A stretch of DNA of 64,000 nt from Pholiota molesta (GCA_014925825.1 JACGCK010000004.1:1-64000), one strand, 5' to 3'; numbered from the stretch's first letter, positions 12,645 to 25,364 are shown. Translations and numbers: made by a program. The notes: generated by a model not told the origin, from the letters alone.

Positions 12645-13739
12645 GTTTAGCTGGAGTGTCATTGTCGTCATCACTGGATGTATTGGCAACTTCACCGGTG
12701 ATGTCATCATCATCAACATCATGTGTACCAGCCTTCTTGTTAATGGCATCTTTGATCTCATGGGCCTGGTAGACATACTCAGGCATGTCTGCATCCCCAG
12801 TCGGCTTTGTGGCTCTGACAAGCTGTTGGCATATTAGTGTTAGCTTCATATTTAATATTGATCGAAGTATTAAAAAAATACCTGTTTGTATTTGGCTTCA
12901 AGAGATTTGGACATTCATGTAGGACACTCATTCTCCTCTGCCCATGTATTGTACTCATCTATGCAGCTGTTCCATGCCCACCCACCTATAGGAAGCTGCT
13001 CACTCAGAATAGCGAGCAGACCCTAGATATCCTCGGTGGTATAGTTGGCTGTACCGGTGACACAGCCTTTTGCTTTCTTGGCTTCAGGAGCACCCGAGGC
13101 CTGAGTAGCTGCCTTGTGCTTAGCAGAAGTCTTTGATGCTGTTGAGTCCACATAACTTGCTTTCCCTTCCCCTTGGGATCAGGATTAGCACATCAGCTAC
13201 CCCTGGCCTTGGATGCTGGCCGGGCGATGCACGGAAGAATTTGATGTGGAGGGGGAAAGTCCTCATTGTTGTCATCAGGCAGTGGAACCGGAGTTGGATC
13301 AAGGGAGGGTGGAGCTACTTGCTAAAGCCAACCATGAGTGAGAGGTGCTTGAGTAGATCCCACAGGAGGGCCCTATAAACAAATCCAAGTCTGTCAGATT
13401 CATGAGTATTAAAAACATAGTGTGAATGTTGACTTGCATAGTCGAGTGGCAGAAAATTATACACTGGGGCTGATTGGTATGTGTGCGCATAAGAAATCTG
13501 TGTTTAGAACATTAGCACACACTCTGCTATGATATGCTGCACCATGTACCTGCCCAGGATGGCAATGGGGACTAATCTGGCGCCATGGAAAGTTGTTTCC
13601 ATAGTGTGAGTAGTGAACACCACTTTCATCAGTATAAAACTGCTGGATTGGCTGGACTGGATGGTGAGAGTCTTCCATGGGGTTGAATATGAGGATGAAA
13701 AAGCACGATTCCTGGGGTTTGTGCAATGCTCACCATAAT

Positions 13740-14060
13740 GCCCCAAGCTGGCTTAAATATTCCTCTGCTCCTCATTATCTACCCTACACACAACATTCTT
13801 TTGAAATTTGCCAGGCTTAGCACCCTCAAACATGCCTTTTTCAACAGAAATATAACTGGATGGAGGTCATATAAGGAGGAGAAAAAAAATTAAGATATCA
13901 GCTTACCTCCTTCTTGCCTAAATCCATGCATGTCTTGCTGAAGAGGAGCATGATAGGGAACATATTTGGACTAATTCTGTTGTATGGAGGCTAGAAGACA
14001 AAGGAAATAATCATTACAGATATATTGAGGTACACGGTACACCTAGCACTCATTGAACTT
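13740..14060 (-). pseudogene. Decayed coding remnant of unknown family
   Basis: On the minus strand a frame reads EKGMFEGAKPGKFQKNVVC, then NEEQRN and a stop, and then runs into HYGEHCTNP. The codon pattern suggests the end of an unrecognised gene upstream of the trihelix-like gene. From 14,060 to 14,640 there is a purine-rich tract (GAGGGAGGGAGGAGGGAGGA, 14,091-14,115) and an AT-rich stretch with no convincing gene. Confidence 0.3.
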
Positions 14061-14718
14061 GATAAGACCTTGACCAAGATCCTAGGAGGAGAGAGGGAGG
14101 GAGGAGGGAGGAGAAGGCATCTATAGCATATTGAGGTAAAGATAACATAGAGATAATGGATTGAAGGCATCTAGAATAAGAATCTACTCTAGAGGGGGGG
14201 TGGTGAGGCCTCCTCTAAATGAAAGTTTGGAAATGTGTCAAGTCCCATCAGCAGAGTACAAATCGGAAGATCTAATGCCTGGCTTTCTGGCATCTCACCA
14301 TTTTGATGATTTAGAATCTAGGTCTGGCTTTCTAAACGCAATGGGAAGTCACCCAATTTAGCTATTGTGGCAAGATGTGGGGTGCAAGAAAGTGAAATAG
14401 AATAGGTGCTGGCATGGAAAATGGGATGGATTGATGCAGATTACCATATTTGGCTAGCCATCAGTGGCAGATCCCTCTGGACCCCCTCAAAAGTAGGCAC
14501 CCATTCTCCACCAATTCTCAACCAAATTACTTTGATTTTTTTGCAAATATTAGTTATCTAAATAGAATATCACTTCCACCATCTTAGATTTGTAAATTTG
14601 ACTATTGGTGGTTATGTATTCACTGATTTCACTTTTTGGCCCAGGTAAGCAATATCTATCTTCTGAGGTACTTCATATTTAATCTTCATTTACACATCAT
14701 TTGGAGAGGAAGGGAGAT

Positions 14719-15418
14719 AAGGCTGAGCACAAGTGCACTTCCAAGTTACTCGCACTTGCAGCTGCAAGTATTTTGGACCACAAAATCAATACTCACACTC
14801 ACACAAGTATTTGCCTGCAAGTACTTGTACTCACACGTCAAGTACTTGCAAGTCTTAGGGTTTTAGGGTTAGGGTTTTGCCATACACAAGTACTTACAAG
14901 TACTTGTAATTATGATTATTTACATTTTTCTACATTCAGAAAGACTAAGAATGTCAGTAAATAAGAAACCATTGATTTAATTATAACTTAATCAGATCTT
15001 GTTCAATTAAGAGTAGGCAAAATGTGTTTTGTAGATATGTATGTTATCCAATTATGTGCAAGTTTGCGAAAGGTGTGAATGTATAATGGTTGAAATATGG
15101 GCAAAAGTGTTTTTAAGCACTTAATACAATGAGCTGATACTAAACTATAAATATCTTCATCATTTTCTATGCTAAAAATATGATTTTGTTATTGTTTAAA
15201 AGGGTTTTTAGTGCCCTACAATGCTAAAAACATTTTATTGAATATTTATGGGGACACAAGTACTTGCCACAAGTACTTGTGTCCTTCCAATGCCAGACTC
15301 ACACTCACAAATACTCACAGGCCCAAGGAACTTGCACTCATGAGTATATTACGCATGAGTATTCTCATGAGTTTACTTGTGAGTACTCATCTGGGACTTG
15401 CACTTGCACTCAGCCTTA
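14719..15418. mobile_element. MITE with 8-9-bp TSD (AAGGGAGAT)
   Basis: The left end is AAGGCTGAGCACAAGTGCAC and the right end is GCACTTGCACTCAGCCTTA. The flanks AAGGGAGAT at 14,710-14,718 and 15,419-15,427 match exactly. The interior is rich in the word CAAGTACTTG (a palindrome) and in CACTCACA, with no coding frame. A short telomere-like run (TTAGGGTTTTAGGGTTAGGG) lies at 14,856-14,875. The size, TSD length and lack of genes fit a hAT-type non-autonomous element. Confidence 0.8.
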
Positions 15419-15421
15419 AAG

Positions 15422-18180
15422 GGAGATTGTACCTGGGAATGTTCCATTTACAAGTGTTGCTCATGAGATTCTTTAGGAGCTTAGTGAGCTCAATTTCTTA
15501 TCTGAATTGGTAGCATTAGACCGACGTGCACATATACCACTGACCCCCAGATCTCCATTGACACTAGAAGAGTGTGAGCCTCTAATTGGTAGATGCTTAT
15601 TTGGAGGTGATTCTGCACTGCTTGGTGTTCAAATTGAAGATGCTAACAAAGGGCTTGCCAACCCACTCTGGTCAAAATGATCCCAATATATCCTCTTATT
15701 GTATCCTGTCATAGAGTCATGGATGGGATTTCATTGATATGTGTTGGGACAATATACCAATATTGTAGCTTCTGTGTAAGCCAAGCAGGTCCTGTCTGAT
15801 AAAGAGGTTGAATGGCTTGAAAAATTGCTGGGTTTTACACCCAATCATTCTTCAACTTTTTTGGCTGGGCTCCTATCCTTCCTTGCTGCCTTTAAATTTG
15901 TCACTATTTTTTTTGTTGCTTTTCAGTGTTCACAATACTTTTTTTGGTCTTTTTTTGATGCTTTATTGTAACCTGAATCAATTATGTTGTCTTCTACTAC
16001 ATTCTACTATATTGCAGTCCAATATATTAAACATATGAGTCAGCAACAAGCTGGTGAGTGAAATTGATGCCGACAAAGTTGGTGCTTTTCCTGTTTGAGT
16101 GTATTGATTGTGCAGATTGCCTTTATACAGTGCTCACTGGTGTTATTTTAGCAGAGTCAACAGTGCAATGGATGTGCACGGCTATGCTTACACAGGCTAC
16201 ATCCTGTTTTTCACCCAAATAGTAGAATTTTTGACATCGAAATGCCAGGCTCTCACCACCAAAATTTCTACATACCAGCACTGTTGGCTGGATTAATGAA
16301 TGTGGAAAAGGCTATTAATTCCTTGACTTGGATTGAAGAGGGCTAAGCCAAGGGGCAGTACATTCAGGCAGATATCATAAGAAGAGTGCTGAAGCAAGTG
16401 AGGAACTGGATGTACATTCCATCATATTTGAAGCTCCGCTTTGGACTCTACTGCCAATGTACAACAAAGATAAGAGATAACTTTCAAGAGATAGGCTGTG
16501 AAATTTGAATGAAAGATGCTAGCAGGTGATTTATTTGTGAAATAGTGAGAGGGTGGCTAGTACTTGGACTCAGTGAACTGGCAGAAGGGAGCTTGGTCAG
16601 AGATGAAACTTTTTGACTAGTACATAAAGATACATGTTCCACAACCCATTAATAGCCTTCAAGTAGTACACATTCTGGAATTCCACAGCAATCTGGGTAC
16701 AAGTGGGTCCACTGCCACATGCCCGTGCATGACACCACTACTGGAGACCATTACATGGACATGTTCATCATTTAAGTCCAATGCTCATGGCTGACACTAC
16801 TAGTACAGGAGGCATCCCACAGTGACAAAATACAGTACATGGCATCAGGTAACATGGGGTATGATTTTTCTCCAGTGAGCTTGAAGCTACCTGGCATCAG
16901 ATAGCTGCCCTCAACTGGTGCTGATTGAATTCTAGCAGTGGACAATAAGAAATCCTGCCTTCTACACAGTATCCCAATCGTAATTTCTGCATATCTAAAA
17001 ATTGGGATGCACTTATATCTTAACTATACCTCAAATTTATACCGCTGTTCTGTAATGACAAGTTCCACCCAAACTTATGCTTATGCTTGTGCCAATAATA
17101 GGTGCTCAGAAACAATGATTCCAGGTTAGATGCCCTTGTCCTGGTGGAACTGGACAGCAAGATAAACTTTGGGCTTCACAGAGTCTGATGGGTCTCCGAC
17201 TCATTCATTGACTTATTGTGCATTGGTGTAATTTTCTAGATTGGAAGTAAAAGGAAGTAGTCAGTATTGCTAGCAGTCGCTGCAAGAAATCTGGATTCAA
17301 ACTCAAAGTACTAAACACCAAGTGTCAGAGGTCCAGTTTTCTTTATAAGACCAGGCTCCCTTGGCTGTCAAGTAGCAGTGCTTGACACAAGCTCTTTCTC
17401 CATGATGAACACCAACATGATACTTCCTACCACATGTGTGGTGGTACCAGCATGCACACACTAGTGTCGGCAGGGCTTGGCAACACAGATGGGCAAACAT
17501 CCACCCTAGCTTCTCTGTTGTCTCCACCTCCTCCTTCCATGAGTGTTGCAGACTCCGGAGTGCCCAATCTAAAAGAAGTGAGAAGCTTCAGCTATTATCA
17601 TTGCACAGTGGGTGAACAATGCTGAGCCAATCACACTATAGAAAGTTGACCATGCTACCATCATCAAAATCTTCAAAGCAACTATGGTGTGTACATATAT
17701 TCCTCCTTTGGCAATTAACATGTCTGATATATGCATTATTAGGTGATTTTAACCCATTGGCAAATGCAAAGGTTTCAGACTGTTATTAGCATTGTTCATG
17801 GAAAACCCAGGCAGCCTATGTTTGCCTCTCCTTTCATATATTCTGAAGATAATCTTCTGTTATTGTATTGGGAGGCTGAGGCCATATAGAAACTCTTTAG
17901 TATGTTTATGGAAAGGATCCAATGGCAACAAGTGGGCCACAAGTGCCCATGTCCAATGCAGGATTGAATCAGTAGTTATGGACCAGAGTTTTAGGAACCT
18001 CTACAAAGTCAACCATTGTGCTCAGGTGGCAACAGAGCTTTTGGGTGGAAGGGTTGACAACTGGACCATTTTTGAGTATGAGGACACTAAGTGGAATGAT
18101 TTTGCAAAGATGTTGGTTGTAGACACAACCATTTTTGTGAGTGATGTTCCACTAAATATTATTAACACCAGGAGCTAATT
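15422..18180 (+). pseudogene. Decayed coding remnants, family unknown
   Basis: Several plus-strand stretches read like protein but are cut by stops. 15,423-15,680 gives EIVPGNVPFTSVAHEIL, stop, ELSELNFLSELVALDRRAH, then PLTPRSPLTLEE. 16,200-16,340 gives HPNSRIFDIEMPGSHHQNF. 17,990-18,178 gives DNWTIFEYEDTKWNDFAK. They may be parts of one gene interrupted by the MITE at 14,719, or of several. I recognise no domain. The stretches between them hold nothing else I can support. Confidence 0.3.
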
Positions 18181-18780
18181 CTGAAATAGCTAGATGACCT
18201 TTATCTGCACTTAATTAGCATTCTGCATAGGTCTATTCCTAAGCTCATCCACAACATAGGTGTCACTGGTATCCCAATCACTGATCATTGACTCACCTCC
18301 CCCCCTGATATGACCATTGAGGCAATGACAGTCCTCACAACAATTGGAGCACTATCCACCAACAATAATGACATACATTCAGTGTATTGAATGATCTTCC
18401 AAGGTCTTGGCATTGATGTTGTGGCTGTCTCTCTCAAGCAGAAACAACAACACTTGCAGCAATCACCTTTTGTGATTCTTGCCCTCCCAGCAGTGCTTGT
18501 AAGTAGCCCAGCCTAGTGATATTACATTTTAATGTATTGACTACCTTCAGTGTATCTCTCAGATAGAGGTAGAGCTGCACACTCTTCCTCCAAGCAAGGA
18601 CCACTGGCACTCACTGGGTCATGACTGTTGCCTCAGGTCTCAGAACCTGGCCCTTATACCTAGTAAGTGCCACTGTGCACAACTAGTCATACTGGTGCTA
18701 CAGCAGGCTGCAAATACTGATAGATGTCACTCGCAATTGAGTGAGGACACAATATTATTTCACTACTTACCATTCCACCA

Positions 18781-19110
18781 GTTTTAGTTACCAGTTTCTG
18801 GTGGATTTTGGTGGATTCTGGTGGATTCCACTGGATTAGTACTAGACTAGTAAATCCACTAGTTTCCACCACTTCCACCAGTTGCCACCAGTTTCCACCA
18901 GTTGCTACCACTTTTTCCACTACTTTCCACCAGTTTCCACCAGTTTCCACCACCTCTTCCACTACTTTATACCATATTGCCACTAGCTTCCACCAGTCTG
19001 CATTACTTGCCACTACTTTCCACTACTTTCCACCACCTGCCGCTACCATTAGTTTTTACCACTTGCCACCACTTTGTATCACTTTCCACTATTTGACTAT
19101 ATTTCTCTAA
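18781..19110 (+). repeat. Subterminal minisatellite of KDZ copy A
   Basis: Irregular tandem words TTCCACCAGTTTCCACCAGT and TTGCCACCACTTTCCACTAC fill about 330 bp between the left terminus and the transposase 3' end. The core ACCAGT is shared with the ACCAGTGGT core of the copy B arrays. It occupies the same position relative to the transposase, so it is likely a diverged version of the same terminal structure. Confidence 0.65.
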
Positions 19111-19163
19111 TACCATTTGAGCTTATCTTTACAAATTCTGTATAATAGGATACCATATACAGT

Positions 19164-21830
19164 TCAATCACTATTAGATTCTTTATCTTCATTATCTTCT
19201 TCTTCCTCACTATCCAACTCTTCACTTTCTAATGTATCCTCTTCTGATTCAGTCTCTTCTGTTGCCTTACTACTAGTTTCTTGAATTTCTTCATCTTCTT
19301 CACTTTCTTCTGACCTTGTGGTTTGACCATCCTCTTCATCATCCTCTTCACCATCAGACAAGCTTGGTGTTAGGTCTCTTAGTGGTAATAGTTCATTGAC
19401 ATTGTTGGATGCCTTTGTCCTTTCAGCTTTCTTTTGCTTTTCAATCTTAATAAGAACATGTTTGGCATGGTAGAATAGCATTGAATGCAAGAACCATTTG
19501 AAGTTCTTGCATACCATGTGCTTGAGAATCAAATTGAATCCAGTCATCCACACATTCAACTGCTCAATAGCTTCTGTATTGAACTCGTGAACCTAGATAA
19601 AGAAGAAGATGTATCAACATAAGAATATATAAAAGAAAGAAATATACTTTATGTGTATTTCTATCATTATTGGTGCATTCTCCAACCAAGTCACTACTAT
19701 CAGGTGTAGGATTACAATAAGTTCTGCAAAGCTCATCAGTGGCCTTGTGATTGATATAATGATAAGAGTCTACAATGAAACAAGTAGTTTGAGACCACTT
19801 ATTCCAATAATTTGGTTGCAGAGTAAGACTTTGTAAAACCTAAGGTGCTGATCAACTCCAAGTCCAATTAAAAAATATACTACTTACCAAGCAGGCTTTA
19901 TCAATACAGATATATGCAGGCCAATCTTCTTTATTTGGATAGACAATTGTGTCCAACCAATTGAGAATATGAGTTGGAGACTCAGATTTATCAAACAAAG
20001 TCCATGCTAAAACCACACCACATGGTGTACAAATGGTCTCAACACAGTAGAATTTGCTGGGTGAGAAGTAATGACGGAGACCATGGATAACTTGTTTCTC
20101 ATCATATGGTTGGTGTAGCTGTTGTGCACAATTGTGTTGCCAAGATTGAATGTCAGTAGGACACTGAATGATACAACATATACCATTAACTGTTGTCTTG
20201 CTTTTGTAAGCTTGGTGTTGCTCTCACTCGGAAGCATGTTCCTGACAGGCTAGACTGTGTGGCTCTCATTCTCCATCACAGTTCACAATATGGCATCTAT
20301 TATATAATTAATATTATAGAATTGCCATAAATCAAGTATAATATCTTGAACCATACTCTTGTTCATGTTGTTTACAAAATGCACCACCTCGAGCATTGTG
20401 TAAGTCGTTGGTGCAGTTTTCAAAAGCACAATGCTATAAAAATTACTTCTAAGTTTATTAATAAATAAAGAATATTTTGAGAATAAATACCACAGGACCC
20501 ATAATAGCTCCATCAATTACAACCATTTTGCAAGATTTAGCATTTGTAACATTTAGCTGACCTGGCCATGGCTTTCGCAGTTTGGTACACTCGGAACAGA
20601 CATGGTCTTTTACCAATGGCATGCAACCTTTATTATCCAAGGTTTTAAAGGCTACATCAATGAGCTATATAATTCTTTTTAATAAATTTGACTTTGAAAA
20701 GAAGAAGAAAAAACTTACATCATTGTTATCCAATTCTCGTGTGGCCTCAAAGTCTACATCTGAAGCTTCTGCAATTTATTAGATTGATTCTTGGGCAAAC
20801 ACCTGCCAGATGTGTCTCCATGAAAGTTCTGTTGTTGAATTTTCAAAGCATTGGTTCCAGTACAACATATAAGCAGTGGTGGAAGCATGGAAATTGTATA
20901 ATCACCAAGGACTGCCTCCGAAAATACCCAATCAACCCAGACAAAAGCACCAATTTTAAAATAGTGTGCAGAGTTAATAAAGACTTCTTGGGTTATACCA
21001 TTTTCAAAAGTATAGTTCTTATGGTTGGGGTGATAAACTGCATCACAATGTGTACACTTGCCATGCATAAGATATACAGACTTGGAATCAGTGATGGTGA
21101 TGCCTTCAATGAGAGTGACATTTGTTGAATCACTAGGAGGTATCAAGACCAAGAGACTGTATGGTTTGTAGGATATAGTGGTGCAAGTTATATTAGGAGG
21201 ACAGATGATTCAAATAGGGAGAATAGATGTCCAAGAAATATGGTGAATTTTGCACTTGAATTTACCAGTGCAGCTATATGGTGTAAGACATAGAAATACA
21301 GAAAGACTATCCAAATGCTTTGTAAAGTCACCAGTTGCTTTATGATGGTCATCAGATAAGAAAATCTCAGTGTCTATCTTGTCGCCTAGCCTATCTTCAA
21401 GTCCACATACAATGGCTTTCATCCAGCCAGTTGCATGAATCTTACTTTCTCTATCGTAGACCAGATGAGTATGGTGAGCATGAAGATTAAGAATTTCAGA
21501 ATTATTGGTGAGAGAGAACAGGAGGAGAAGAACAGTGGTAAGAGAGATATTAGAATTGAATGTAGACAGAATAAAGTCACTGAATGCTTTGAATGTTGGA
21601 TTTGGAAACACATGCGGATGAGTATCCTGAGCTAAAGTTGTTGGAAGCCAAGCCAGAGCACAGATAAAACAAAGCGGTCAGAATAAGAAAGACAATGAAT
21701 ATCTGATACAAAACAAAATAAAGAAATGATTTGAGAAATTTGATAACACATGAAATTTGTAGGTATAATGATTACTATGTTCCCTCTGACTTCTTTGCTT
21801 TTTTTCTTTGTCTGCCCCTTGGTCTGTCCT
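19164..21830 (-). pseudogene. KDZ-type transposase with CxC5/CxC6-like cysteine clusters, copy A
   Basis: Minus-strand segments align one after another with the copy B transposase. These are AWLPTTLAQD then FPNPTFKAFSDFIL (about 21,640-21,580), LTPYSCTGKFKCKIHHIS, GKCTHCDAVYHPNHKNY, the cysteine-rich middle (decayed), NIVHNSYTNH-like remnants (20,007-20,237), and the end NVWMTGFNLILKHMVCKNFK with the acidic tail at 19,164-19,559. Many stops and frame changes are present, so no protein is made. A lysine-rich stretch (TKGQTKKKSKEV, about 21,825-21,790) matches the C-terminal tail of the accessory gene in copy B, separated from the transposase by a homologous AT-rich spacer. Confidence 0.75.
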
Positions 21831-21946
21831 GTCATAATCGCCTTGCCATGTCCTCCCCCTTTTCATTTCCCTTATCAACTATGGACTGCGGGCTGCGCCC
21901 CCTTTCATTTCCCTGATACATGTTTCATATCTCATACATGTTTCAT
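21830..21946 (+). repeat. 117-bp inverted repeat, left copy
   Basis: It runs from TGTCATAATCGCC to ATACATGTTTCAT. The reverse complement lies at 23,891-24,007 with equal length and six differences, all transitions. It sits directly next to the lysine-rich tail of the accessory gene. The outer flanks (GTCTGTCC and TTACCTCT) are not a target duplication. Confidence 0.85.
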
Positions 21947-22099
21947 AAGCTTGCTCAAAAATATATCTCCAACTGCTCCACCTACAAATCCATTGTTACT
22001 TTGAAGACTTAGTTAGGTCTTTAATAGTACATGCTACAATTTATCATTACCTACTCAACATCTAAAGCTCAAAATGTCTCACTCTTAAGTCTTTGCTCC

Positions 22100-23640
22100 C
22101 CTTGAATGCTCTAGCTCTTACAGCTGCAACTGTGGCTCCTAAGCTCAGATCCAGCAAGAATCCAGTCTCCATACCCTTACCCTGGACCTGCTTTCCCTCC
22201 TGCCACCACTTCTGGTCCTTCCTCAGGTTAATGTACTTATATCTGATCTAGTGTGGAAAGAATTATATTTGGTGTCTCTGTTGCTCCCCCCTCTCCAATT
22301 TGAATCTTCCCATCCAACATCTATCTCCACTGCTGCTTTGCCAAAAGGCAGGTCTCATTGACAATTGTCATAATGATGCACCAGAGCCAGAGAAAAAGGT
22401 GAAGGAGAAGATGAAACCAAAGGTAGCAGTTACACCAAAGCAAGAATAGATATAGGTGAAGAGGCACCAAGGGAAAAGGGCAAGATGAAGGCAACAGAAC
22501 AGGAGGAAGAAGAGAAGGAGGAGGAAGTGATGGATGTAAATAAGCAGGAGGCCATAGGTGCAACTATTTTTTAATTTATTTCAGAATAGTACTCATATAT
22601 CCTAGTGGTACCAGCCATGGATGTGCTTATGGCAATAATCCAAATATCAGGGATTTTACTGAGGATGAAGAGACCAATTCAAATCCTTCCAACAATTCTC
22701 CAGATGGTATTGTTTGTGTATCCACTCTCAACACTGATACTCCACCAAATACGCAAAATCCTGATTATGGCTTTATGTATCAAGTCTATACTGGTGGCTC
22801 TATAGGCTCTATTTTGAAAGAGATTGCTAAAATCTACAAGCCTATTGAGCATAAGTTTTGATTTTCCAAATTGTTCTATATTAAAGTTATTACTTAGAAG
22901 GGATTGTTTATGTCTGGAATATCAAGCCAACAGGATGGATGATTCAGGGTCTTTATGTCACTGCCATTAAAAAGAAAACTGCTGCTTCTTTTATCAATAA
23001 CACTAAAGATATACCTTGTCTTTGGATTGCTGTGGTATAGCTTACTTTATTTGTGATTTATTATTATCAATTTACTGACTTGTGTAATTTAGGCACCTTC
23101 TAATCCTATTTAAAGACAGTCTGTTTCACTTGCATCAGCAGAGTCCCAATCCTGTGGCTCTTCTTCCATTCAATGTTCTTGTGGTGCTACACCTTCTGCT
23201 GCCTTAGTTGCTAGCCATGAAGAACTTATTGAAAAACTAGGCATTGACAGAAAGCTTCTTAAACTCCAACAAGCCAAGAAAAGAGCATCTGATCTCCATT
23301 TAATATATATTCCAGTCTTATGAAGTCAGTCTCACTGCTATCAAGACGTGGGCATTGATTACAAAGGAGGAGTGACCCAACAAACCAGCTACCCAGACCA
23401 CAATTACTGATATCTGGCTAAAGCACTCACAATACAGAAAATGGGAGAAGATGTTCAAACTAATCAAGACGTCTCATCCTGAATTACTCAAATGCCTTCA
23501 GAATACTCCTGATCACAAAGAAATCGAAGAGTTTTGGGATGCAAAGAAGAACAAGTTTACTTTCAATGCTTTGAACAAATAGATTGGAGGACATGTTAAG
23601 ACTTTGAGCTTGACACATGTAGATGATCTATTGATAGATA
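22100..23640 (+). pseudogene. KDZ accessory gene, copy A body, inverted relative to its transposase
   Basis: Plus-strand stretches match the copy B accessory gene in order. First comes a Lys/Glu-rich low-complexity part (22,380-22,560). Then GNNPNIRDFTEDEE with VYTGGSIGSILKEIAKIY (22,615-22,860) stands against GNNPNIGDTTDEDD with VVTGGSVRSLLIELQGLF. Then WMIQGLYVTAIKKKT (22,895-23,040) stands against WVIQGPYKCAITNKS. Then ITDIWLKHSQYRKWEKMFK (about 23,410-23,580) stands against VTGIWVQKTQFKNWDNTFG. Stops occur (for example after FNALNK). In copy B this gene points the same way as the transposase. Here it points the opposite way and its last codons remain on the other side of the inverted repeat. 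Confidence 0.7.
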
Positions 23641-23890
23641 TCCATGTATAGCAACAGTCTTAGGAAGTCTGAGAGAGATGCACTAAACACTAAGACTGGT
23701 TGTAGCCTTGAAGGTGTTTATGTGGTTGAGCAAAGAGTTATAAGAGAAGAGGATAATCGAATAAAGATTGAAATGGGAAATCCTACAAGGGATTCCTACA
23801 ATATTTATACTATAGGATAGTGGCTATGCACTATCTATGAAACATGTATCAGTCACCTAGCTAATCATTCATGTAAAACCTCTGGTTCAT

Positions 23891-24007
23891 ATGAAACATG
23901 TATGAGATATGAAACATGTATCAGGGAAATGAAAGGGGGTGCAGCCCGCAGTCCGTAGTTGATAAGGGAAATGAAAAGGGGGAGGACATGGCGAGGTGAT
24001 CATAACA
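23891..24007 (-). repeat. 117-bp inverted repeat, right copy
   Basis: This is the reverse complement partner of 21,830-21,946, about 95 percent identical by direct comparison. Together the two enclose 2,178 bp including themselves. They could be ancient element ends or inverted duplications made at the two breakpoints of an inversion. Confidence 0.85.
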
Positions 24008-25216
24008 TTACCTCTGGTTCAGCCTCAAAGCCTCTGGATTCAATCTAGGTGGATCATTGTCGAGTTCTGGTAAGTCGAATAGGGCAATCATGTCAGATAT
24101 GCCCTTTTTCATTGCAATGATAACATCTCTGTTGGCATGGGTTAACTCGTCGGCAAGGTCTTGCATTTCTGGTGGCTCCCATAGGGACTGTTCATATGTT
24201 CTGTGTGATCCCGTCAACCAAGTCTCATATGAATATAGTTTGACATTCATGGTTGTCGATGATGGTGCTGGTAGGAGAGTGAACAAGGGATGGCATCGAT
24301 GGAGATGGAGTGATATTGGGATCTTCTGGTTCCGAGTCCGAGTCAGAGTTGCTAATGACAATCACTTCACGGGTGAATGGGACTGGAGTGGTCGATGGGG
24401 GAGACATGGATCCTGGGGTTTTGGGTGCCGTTACAAAGTTTTCTGTTTCCTTGGGAAGGGTGACATTGTGATTTCGGTCATATCAAGGGGAATTGAGTAA
24501 AGGGGGAGTATAAAAGAAGGGGGCAGTGTACTCGGAGATCTGGGTGGAGAGAAGATAGTTGTAATTGTCAGTGGCAATCTTCTTGATTCTTTCATATTCC
24601 TGGTAGATGTTTAGTCCATAGGCATTGATTTTGAATTGGAGCTGTAGGGCACAAATAAGCTTGGGGTGAGAGTTGGGGATGTAGCTAAGGAGTCATTGTT
24701 GGTCTTCATCGTTGTAGGTCAAGGTGGTAAATTGTCCATAGTGGATGTTTTCCATGGTTGACTAGTTGCGTTGTGATTTTGATGAGGATAGGAAGGAAGA
24801 GGTGATCTTTTTAAGTCATTTGAACAACTGCTTGCCTAAGAGGGTGTGCTTTGGTGAGGTGGACACATTGAGTTGGTGAGGTATTTGTGGAAAGGGTGAT
24901 ACTGATCTTCTATCAGGGGGTGGGAGTGGTGTTTCATGCTTTGGCACAGGTGGTATTGGTGGAAGTCCTAAGAAGTAGCGCGCAGCATCGCTTGCATAGT
25001 AGTAGATGTTGATGTCTTCTTTTTCAGGATTGTGATTGATTATCTTTTGCAGCTTGATTGGTTTGATGCTGACGTCCTGATTGCAGTTGTCATTTCAGGG
25101 CATGTTGTGTGATGGGGTGTGCTCATTGGTACTCAGTAAGAATTGTCAAATGGTGTTTCTGCCACATCATATGATAGTTGGAGGTCCTCTGATTTGTCCC
25201 ATACCATGTAGGCCAT

Positions 25217-25364
25217 AGGCAAGTAGCTAGTTCTATTCCTCCTCAATACATTCAGTTACTCACTTCGGACTCCAGGCTCTCATAGCCGCTCTGTCTGATA
25301 CACTGAGACGGCGAAACTCACCCAGCAGGTGTCTCGTACCGTCCCGAACTCGCCACCTTTCACA
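25217..25364 (+). repeat. 5' LTR of Copia-1, truncated at its left
   Basis: It matches the last 148 bp of the 3' LTR, from AGGCAAGTAG to CGCCACCTTTCACA. About 115 bp of U3 are absent, so the left target duplication cannot be checked. Confidence 0.85.

Larger units (their letters stand above)
7926..13678 (-). pseudogene. Trihelix/Myb-like (DUF6818-like) gene, decayed and split by a hAT element
   Basis: Minus-strand remnants on both sides of the hAT element join into one gene. The N-terminal part starts near MEDSHHPVQPIQQF (13,678). It is followed by a basic linker (KGKGKASYVDSTASK), then the recognisable block GTANYTTEDI, LSEQLPIGGWAWNS, YNTWAEENECP and SLEAKYKQ. After a short intron come LVRATKPTGDADMP and an acidic stretch. 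The sequence resumes left of 8,790 with coiled, Met/His/Pro-rich sequence down to 7,926. The Tyr-Glu-Asp/Leu-Pro/Trp-Asn pattern resembles DNA-binding trihelix domains (DUF6818 type) found beside transposases. Several in-frame stops show it is dead. Its exact 3' end is unclear. Confidence 0.55.
18771..24007 (-). mobile_element. KDZ-type transposon copy A, decayed and rearranged
   Basis: The left terminus CACTACTTACCATTCCACC resembles the left end of copy B (CAGTACTTTACCCTCCACC). It is followed by a subterminal array, then a minus-strand transposase pseudogene whose segments match copy B from the N-terminus to the acidic tail. Next comes the accessory gene, inverted between 117-bp repeats. No right terminus, CpG-rich block or right-hand array is seen, so that end has been lost or replaced near 24,007. 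The end coordinate marks the outer inverted repeat and not a proven element border. Confidence 0.6.

Noticed and set aside
14856..14875. Internal telomere or chromosome end
   Set aside because: Only about three units and inside a MITE with intact flanking duplication.
24008..24407. Continuation of the KDZ-A accessory gene beyond the inverted repeat
   Set aside because: The reading (for example WEPPEMQDLADELTHANRD) does not match the accessory gene of copy B and instead continues the gene split by Copia-1.
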